DNA of 9,404 nucleotides. Source: Acidobacteriota bacterium. GTDB lineage: Bacteria > Acidobacteriota > Terriglobia > Terriglobales > Acidobacteriaceae. The stretch covers positions 1-9,404 of the forward strand of contig JAJZHR010000059.1 of NCBI GenBank assembly GCA_021810815.1. Direction: 5' to 3'. This document shows positions 6,017 through 9,404 of the stretch, in pieces. The notes under the pieces are model-generated. The model did not search any database, was not told the origin of the DNA, and saw nothing but the letters and a program-made list of their open reading frames with translations. The position numbers were made by a program, and so were the translations under genes. The number at the start of each line of letters is the position of its first letter. The first letter of the stretch is position 1.

Positions 6017-6219
6017 GACCGAATCCATCATTCCTGGATATGCACATTGCCCAGCGCAGGCGTATCTTGTTTTGGGCGTAGAGTTGCTTGTTGTTGCGTC
6101 GATACGGCAATCAGCATCTCAAGACGAGTTGGGCTCTGCATGTTCACCAGGCGATGATCGGCGGCGGCCTGGTGTTCGCCGCAGGCGTTTTGATGTGGGG
6201 GCACTGGCGGGAGGCTGCA

Positions 6220-6756
6220 ATGCGCAAGAGAGTTGTGGGTGCCGGGAAGATTGGCGCGATGGAAGAGGACGGCTGTTGCTGGCTGGATCTTGAGGCCGTC
6301 GCGAGTGTGGAACTTACCTCGGAGAATCCGGATTTTCCGATTGAAGACGCTTTCACCGGACATCACGATGTGAAGCAGGTTGGGCGCCCGCATGCGTGCA
6401 GAGGATGGAGCGCCGGCACGGTTGGGCCGCAGACGATCATGCTGCGCTTTGACCAGCCGCAGGCCATCCAGAAGATTCGCGTGCGCTTCAGCGAGTCGGA
6501 GACGGAGCGCTCGCAGGAGTTCGCTCTGCGCTGCTTTCTGCAAGCTGACAATCCAGGCCCGGTCAGCCCCGGCGCTCCGGGAGAGTCGCGCGAAATTGTG
6601 CGCCAGCAATGGACCTTCAGCCCCGGCGGCTCCATTGAGGAGATGGAGGAGTACGCCGTGAACCTGCGGGGAGTCAGCGCGATCGAGTTGTGGATCGACC
6701 CCGACCGCGGCAGAAATCGAGTTCGCGCCACGCTGGCCGAGTTGAGGGTCTGCTGA
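6220..6756 (+). CDS. Discoidin-like (F5/8 type C-like) beta-sandwich protein
   Basis: The 178-aa protein has no signal peptide or membrane segment from this start, so it appears cytoplasmic. The order of short blocks suggests a galactose-binding-like jelly roll: WLDLEAVASVELTSENPDFPIEDAF (21-45), GWSAGTVGPQTIMLRFDQPQAIQKIRVRF (62-90), ERSQEFALRCF (96-106), EIVRQQWTFSPGGS (125-138) and VSAIELWIDPD (152-162). Such domains usually bind glycans or other ligands and are not catalytic. ATG 6220 is chosen because GGGAGG (6209-6214) is 5 nt upstream. ATG 6259, with GGGAAG at 6244-6249, would remove 13 residues including a basic MRKR start and is also plausible. It is preceded by 395 gene-free bases and a terminator, so it is probably transcribed on its own. 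Fold assignment rests on pattern only. Confidence 0.6.
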   Translation: MRKRVVGAGKIGAMEEDGCCWLDLEAVASVELTSENPDFPIEDAFTGHHDVKQVGRPHACRGWSAGTVGPQTIMLRFDQPQAIQKIRVRFSESETERSQEFALRCFLQADNPGPVSPGAPGESREIVRQQWTFSPGGSIEEMEEYAVNLRGVSAIELWIDPDRGRNRVRATLAELRVC

Positions 6757-6772
6757 GCCGGGGGCGGGGTCG

Positions 6773-6788
6773 AGGATCTATCGATCCT
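6773..6788 (+). terminator. Weak hairpin after the discoidin-like gene
   Basis: AGGATC (6773-6778) and GATCCT (6783-6788) form a 6-bp stem with a TATC loop, 17 bp after the stop codon. Only a mixed CTCCTT stretch follows, so termination would be weak at best. Confidence 0.25.
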
Positions 6789-6880
6789 GCTCCTTCCCAT
6801 TGGCGGTGGAATCTCCCATCTGCATGAAAATAATGGCCGAAACCACACCCGTAGCCGATGTATAAACATGCGTTAATCCA

Positions 6881-6894
6881 TGAATCATCATTCA
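6881..6894. promoter_or_regulatory. ARG-box-like operator (ArgR/AhrC site)
   Basis: TGAAT-CATC-ATTCA is a perfect 5-bp inverted repeat with a 4-bp centre. This is the TGAAT-N4-ATTCA core of the arginine-repressor operator, and the preceding CA also fits the Bacillus AhrC form CATGAAT-N4-ATTCA. It lies just before a TTGACT -35 candidate (6897-6902) and 131 bp before the start codon of an arginine-family amidinohydrolase. A clear second box is not visible; ArgR often uses pairs. Confidence 0.5.
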
Positions 6895-6896
6895 CC

Positions 6897-6926
6897 TTGA
6901 CTTTCGTATACGCGGCTTGGGACACT
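6897..6926 (+). promoter_or_regulatory. Candidate promoter of the amidinohydrolase gene
   Basis: TTGACT (6897-6902) matches 5 of 6 bases of the -35 consensus. The best -10 at a workable distance is GACACT (6921-6926, 18-bp spacer), matching only 3 of 6, so the promoter would be weak or activator-dependent. It lies 2 bp after the ARG-box-like palindrome. Confidence 0.35.
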
Positions 6927-7024
6927 CTGGCTCGGAGATATGGATTGCTTCAACGGTAGACCATGCAGCCTCCGCGTTTGAGCGTTTAACAATGCAGCAA
7001 CCGGGCCCCTGGATGATGAGAGAT

Positions 7025-8020
7025 ATGAGCACCTTGAATAGCACTTTGAACAGCACCTTCCCATCGCTTCGCAGTTCCTTTTCCCGCAGTTCCCTTCACA
7101 CTTCCACCTCCTCCACTGCTACGCTGGACAGCCCGCTGGAGATGGCCGCTCGCGGCCCCGCATTCCTGATGTGCGCGCCGAAGCTGTACGACGTGGACTA
7201 CGTGATCAACCCATGGATGGCGGGCAACGTCCACCGCTCGTCGCGCGAGAGAGCAGCCGAGCAGTGGGAGCAGTTGCGGTCCGCCGTCTCCCGCGTCGCC
7301 CAGGTGTTCCTGGTGCAGCCGGAGCCGGGATCGCCTGATATGGTCTTCACCGCCAACGCCGGTCTGGCGCTGCATGGCACAGCCGCTATCAGCAGCTTCT
7401 TCTACAAGGAGCGTCAGGGCGAGGAGCAGCACTTCCGCCGCTGGTTCCGCGACGCTGGCTACAAGCTGGTGGAGATTCCGCGCGAGGCTCCCTTCGAGGG
7501 CGAGGGCGACGCTCTGTTTGACGCCGCTGGATCCTGCCTGTGGGTCGGCCACGGCCAGCGCACGGTGAAGGCCAGCCTGCGCTACCTGGCGGAGACATGG
7601 AGCATCGAGACGCGCCCTCTGCACCTGATCGATCCACGCTTCTACCACCTGGACACCTGCTTCGCTCCTCTGTTCGGCGGCTTCGTTCTGTACTTTCCGG
7701 GAGCGTTCGACGCGGAGTCGCTGGCCAGCATCGAGGCCGCCTATCCCGCGGACAAGCGCATCGTGGTGAGCGAGGCCGACGCTGTCCGCTTCGCCTGCAA
7801 CGCCGTGAATGTGGGGCCGCACATCATCCTGAACCGCGTCAGCGCAGACCTGCTGCACGCTCTGGAGTCGCGCGGGTTCGACGTCACCCAGGTGGACCTG
7901 AGCGAGTTCCTGAAAGCAGGCGGAGCCGCCAAGTGCCTGGTGATGCGCCTGAGCGATATGGACGTGACGCATCGGCCGCAACAGGGATCGCGCAACCGCA
8001 GCATCCATGCGGCGGCATAG
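7025..8020 (+). CDS. Arginine dihydrolase/DDAH-family amidinohydrolase
   Basis: A cytoplasmic enzyme of the guanidino-group-modifying (pentein) superfamily, 331 aa. Blocks: FLMCAPKLYDVDYVINPWM (47-65), PDMVFTANAGL (104-114), FEGEGDALF (157-165), DPRFYHLDTCFAPL (203-216) and FLKAGGAAKCLVM (295-307). Likely active-site residues are Asn62, Asn111, Glu158, His208 and nucleophile Cys304. Asn at position 111, where arginine deiminases have an acidic residue, and the spacing between residues point to an ArgZ/AgrE-type arginine dihydrolase (arginine to ornithine, CO2 and two ammonia). DDAH activity remains possible. The ornithine-cyclodeaminase domain that follows in AgrE is absent. Residues 1-40 are Ser/Thr-rich, starting with STLNSTLNST. 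The start is uncertain: TTG 6917 and ATGs at 6992, 7013 and 7016 are in frame and none has a good ribosome-binding site. ATG 7025 lies downstream of the predicted promoter. Confidence 0.75.
   Translation: MSTLNSTLNSTFPSLRSSFSRSSLHTSTSSTATLDSPLEMAARGPAFLMCAPKLYDVDYVINPWMAGNVHRSSRERAAEQWEQLRSAVSRVAQVFLVQPEPGSPDMVFTANAGLALHGTAAISSFFYKERQGEEQHFRRWFRDAGYKLVEIPREAPFEGEGDALFDAAGSCLWVGHGQRTVKASLRYLAETWSIETRPLHLIDPRFYHLDTCFAPLFGGFVLYFPGAFDAESLASIEAAYPADKRIVVSEADAVRFACNAVNVGPHIILNRVSADLLHALESRGFDVTQVDLSEFLKAGGAAKCLVMRLSDMDVTHRPQQGSRNRSIHAAA
7028..7058 (+). repeat. 12-bp repeat encoding STLN units
   Basis: AGCACCTTGAAT (7028-7039), AGCACTTTGAAC (7040-7051) and the beginning of a third unit (AGCACCTT) from 7052 encode Ser-Thr-Leu-Asn, Ser-Thr-Leu-Asn, Ser-Thr. 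They form the start of the amidinohydrolase N-terminal extension. The copies differ at two positions, so the repeat is not fresh. Confidence 0.7.
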
Positions 8021-8038
8021 ACGCTGATTGAGCGGGAC

Positions 8039-8074
8039 AAGCAGGGTGCGACCGGCTCGGTCGCACCCTGCTTT
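8039..8074 (+). terminator. Intrinsic terminator after the amidinohydrolase gene
   Basis: AAGCAGGGTGCGACC (8039-8053) pairs perfectly with GGTCGCACCCTGCTT (8059-8073), giving a 15-bp stem with a GGCTC loop. The T tract is short (TTT, then GCGTT), but the stem is very stable and sits 19 bp after the stop codon. Confidence 0.85.
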
Positions 8075-8156
8075 GCGTTGAGGATGCGGGCGAGGCGGCG
8101 GAGCCGGGCGGCATCGGGATTTCACTGAGGCCTGCAAGGCAAATGCCGGACGAGGC

Positions 8157-8172
8157 TGGCAAAACAGATGCT
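8157..8172 (+). promoter_or_regulatory. Sigma-54 (-24/-12) promoter candidate upstream of fliL
   Basis: TGGCA-N6-ATGCT keeps the invariant GG (8158-8159) and GC (8170-8171) exactly 10 nt apart, and matches the extended TGGCA and TGCW parts of the RpoN consensus. Transcription would start near 8183, about 77 nt before fliL. Flagellar genes are a classic sigma-54 regulon. No enhancer-binding site was identified. Confidence 0.45.
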
Positions 8173-8259
8173 GATGGAGCCGGGCGAACGGACATTGTGA
8201 GCCGCTCCTAATCCTTCTCCCCTCTGAAGTGGCCCTGCGGCTGCACTTGTGGCCAGCAT

Positions 8260-8829
8260 ATGGCCGCCTCCACATCTCTTCCGAACCCTGACACCGCACC
8301 CGCAGCCGCCGCAAAGGCAGGCAAGGGGCTGCTTGTGCCCATTGCTTTGGGCGGCGTGCTGCTGGTCCTCGCCGCCGCGGGCTGCTGGTTCTACTTCTTC
8401 CACATGCGCCACCCGGCGCAGACGCCCCCGGCAGCAGCCGCGCCTGCGCCGGAGACGACGCACTCGGTCGCGCTCGACCCCTTTCTCGTGAACCTGGCCG
8501 ATCCTTCCGGCGCTGGCGTCAGCTCGAGCTATCTGCGCGTGGTGATGGTGCTGCGCGAGGCCGACCCGGTCCAGAGCGCCTCGGCTAAAAAAAACAAGGA
8601 AGCCAAGCCGAAAGAAGGCAAGCCGGGGGATGATCCCGCGCTTGCGGAGCAGACGGCCGAGCTGCGGGACACCGCTTTGGGCGTGCTGTCGTTGCAGCAG
8701 CCGGAGCAGCTCCTCTCGCCGCAGGGCAAGGAAACGCTGAAGCAGCAGCTTCTCGCGGCCTTCAACCAGCACGACGCCGACGCAAGAGTGAAGGAAGTTC
8801 TGTTCACGGAGTTTCTGGTGCAGCGCTGA
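8260..8829 (+). CDS. fliL: Flagellar basal-body-associated protein FliL
   Basis: FliL is a single-pass inner-membrane protein beside the flagellar motor, where it associates with stator units and supports torque and swimming or swarming. The 189-aa product has a short cytoplasmic N-terminus, one membrane helix at about 24-47 (GLLVPIALGGVLLVLAAAGCWFYFF), an Ala/Pro linker (52-64) and the periplasmic FliL domain. Family blocks are ALDPFLVNLAD (71-81), YLRVVMVL (91-98), ELRDTALGVLS (134-144), SPQGKETLKQQLLAAFN (153-169) and the typical end VKEVLFTEFLVQR (177-189). A Lys/Gly-rich insert (109-123) separates the strands and contains an A8 run in the DNA. ATG 8260 is the only sensible start, but its ribosome-binding site is weak. 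It lies behind the amidinohydrolase terminator and a sigma-54-like site. Confidence 0.88.
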   Translation: MAASTSLPNPDTAPAAAAKAGKGLLVPIALGGVLLVLAAAGCWFYFFHMRHPAQTPPAAAAPAPETTHSVALDPFLVNLADPSGAGVSSSYLRVVMVLREADPVQSASAKKNKEAKPKEGKPGDDPALAEQTAELRDTALGVLSLQQPEQLLSPQGKETLKQQLLAAFNQHDADARVKEVLFTEFLVQR

Positions 8830-8932
8830 GCAGCACGCTGGCGCTGGCGGAGAGAAATCGCCGGGAGTCTGAAGCTGTCTTGAAGAAGAAGTGCTCTTGA
8901 AGAATCCGAAGCGGAAGTGAAGGAGAAAGCGA
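8830..8932. other. Spacer between fliL and the fliN-like gene
   Basis: The 103-nt spacer has no room for fliM, which usually lies between these genes. It contains CTTGAAGAA twice (8879-8887 and 8896-8904), followed by the AAGGAG ribosome-binding site of the next gene at 8920-8925. No terminator is seen, so the two genes are probably cotranscribed. Confidence 0.5.
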
Positions 8933-9325
8933 ATGGCCGCTGCGCAAATCGTACCTTCGCCGGAGCACTCGCGCGCTTTGCTGGCTCGTGCCGGGGCCTC
9001 CGCAGCAGGCGGCGAATCGGCGGCGCAGAGGCCGGGAGAATCGGCAGCGCAGGAAGACGCTGCGGCAAGCGACGGCCTGACGGAGATGGAGCGCCATCCG
9101 GCCTGGCATACGCTGTCGCGGCTTCCCGTGGGGCTGGAGGCAGCGATACCGCTGGCGCACTTTCGGGTGCGCGACCTGGTGGCCTTGCGGGTCGGCTCCG
9201 TGGCGGAGACGGACTGGCCGGCAACGTCGGACATACCTCTGCTTTGCGGAGCGACGCAGTTGAGCTGGGCGGAATTTGAAGTGGTGGATGGGGAGCTCGC
9301 GGTGCGGCTGACGCTACTGGGCTGA
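8933..9325 (+). CDS. fliN: FliN/SpoA-domain flagellar switch protein
   Basis: FliN forms the lower part of the C-ring, the rotor switch that sets the direction of rotation and helps export. In this 130-aa protein residues 1-50 are Ala/Ser/Glu-rich and probably disordered. Residues 60-130 form the SpoA (surface presentation of antigens) fold: LPVGLEAAIPLAHFRVRDLVALRVGSV (64-90), an acidic turn, then IPLLCGATQLSWAEFEVVDGELAVRLTLL (101-129), matching the FliN pattern of beta strands around a L-x-x-G-S-V turn and a final V-x-G-x-x-A-V-R-L. The start is firm: AAGGAG (8920-8925) is 7 nt before ATG 8933. The SpoA domain is shared by FliM, FliN and type III secretion SctQ. The size and the fliL neighbour favour FliN. 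The sequence is divergent, so a FliM- or SctQ-related product is not fully excluded. Confidence 0.75.
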   Translation: MAAAQIVPSPEHSRALLARAGASAAGGESAAQRPGESAAQEDAAASDGLTEMERHPAWHTLSRLPVGLEAAIPLAHFRVRDLVALRVGSVAETDWPATSDIPLLCGATQLSWAEFEVVDGELAVRLTLLG

Positions 9326-9404
9326 AGCGGGTTCCCAGGCAGGTCCCCCAGGGCAGGTTCCGGAGATATTTTCCGGGTGGAAGGCTTATCGCGGCCAGGG
9401 GTTT
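9326..9404. other. Right end after the fliN-like gene
   Basis: The last 79 nt hold no ATG on the + strand. A near-repeat of CAGGCAGGTCC (9336-9346, again with small changes at 9349-9361) and a 5-bp hairpin CCGGA/TCCGG (9360-9376) are visible. A GTG near 9377 stays open to the end, but nothing supports it as a start. The next flagellar gene may begin beyond the window. Confidence 0.4.

Larger units (their letters stand above)
5825..6219. other. Gene-free stretch with palindrome and repeats
   Basis: No convincing gene is present on either strand in these 395 nt. The open frame that continues upstream from the discoidin-like gene to 6088 has no ribosome-binding site at its earlier ATGs. Contents: CAACCCGCAA twice, 40 bp apart (5846-5855 and 5886-5895), both next to GGCGGCC; a long imperfect palindrome (5936-5975); and a 15-bp tandem repeat (5987-6016). 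Confidence 0.55.

Noticed and set aside
4389..6110. 573-codon open frame on the minus strand
   Set aside because: It runs antisense through the BamE-like and zinc-ribbon genes and has a Leu/Arg/His-rich composition with no domain, as expected from the complement of GC-rich coding DNA.
6088..6219. Longer N-terminus with a hydrophobic segment for the discoidin-like gene
   Set aside because: The upstream ATGs lack ribosome-binding sites, while ATG 6220 has GGGAGG five bases before it. A membrane-anchored form is not excluded but is not supported.
6986..8314. 442-codon open frame on the minus strand
   Set aside because: Antisense to the amidinohydrolase, whose active-site motifs are clear, and it crosses a strong terminator.

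Overview
The window is GC-rich, and every gene I can support lies on the + strand. The gene content and protein sequences suggest a motile soil bacterium of the Acidobacteriota, probably Terriglobia/Acidobacteriaceae. This is inferred from overall protein character: a heparanase-like GH79, the small CPKC/CSAC zinc ribbon, and a palindromic intergenic element resembling ones I associate with that family. No marker gene proves it.

Layout. Positions 1-47 hold the last codons of an upstream gene. A 20-bp unit repeated three times (107-166) precedes a secreted GH79 heparanase-like glycoside hydrolase (198-1808). Next come accA, the carboxyltransferase alpha subunit of acetyl-CoA carboxylase (1855-2733), and a CPBP-type membrane protein with an altered motif 2 (2801-3859). 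After a 379-nt gap with a tandem repeat, a candidate promoter and a hairpin there is an exported protein with a BamE-like segment (4239-5318), then a 59-aa zinc-ribbon protein (5505-5684). A 535-nt gene-free stretch follows. It holds a possible structured 3' RNA, a strong intrinsic terminator (5796-5824), a long imperfect palindrome (5936-5975) and a 15-bp tandem repeat. A discoidin-like protein (6220-6756) comes next, then an AT-richer regulatory region with an ARG-box-like palindrome (6881-6894), and an arginine-dihydrolase/DDAH-family amidinohydrolase (7025-8020) closed by a 15-bp-stem terminator. The right end is flagellar: a sigma-54-like site (8157-8172), fliL (8260-8829) and a FliN/SpoA-domain gene (8933-9325), with no fliM between them.

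How the genes relate. The left part mixes housekeeping (fatty-acid synthesis), polysaccharide degradation and envelope genes with no clear common pathway. The two best functional links are on the right. One is a match to the ArgR operator pattern directly upstream of an enzyme whose active-site residues and spacing look like those of cyanobacterial ArgZ/AgrE arginine dihydrolases. The other is a -24/-12 promoter candidate in front of a fliL-fliN pair, as expected for RpoN-controlled flagellar genes. I see no CRISPR array, tRNA, rRNA, transposase or phage gene, and no wholly unknown multi-gene system.
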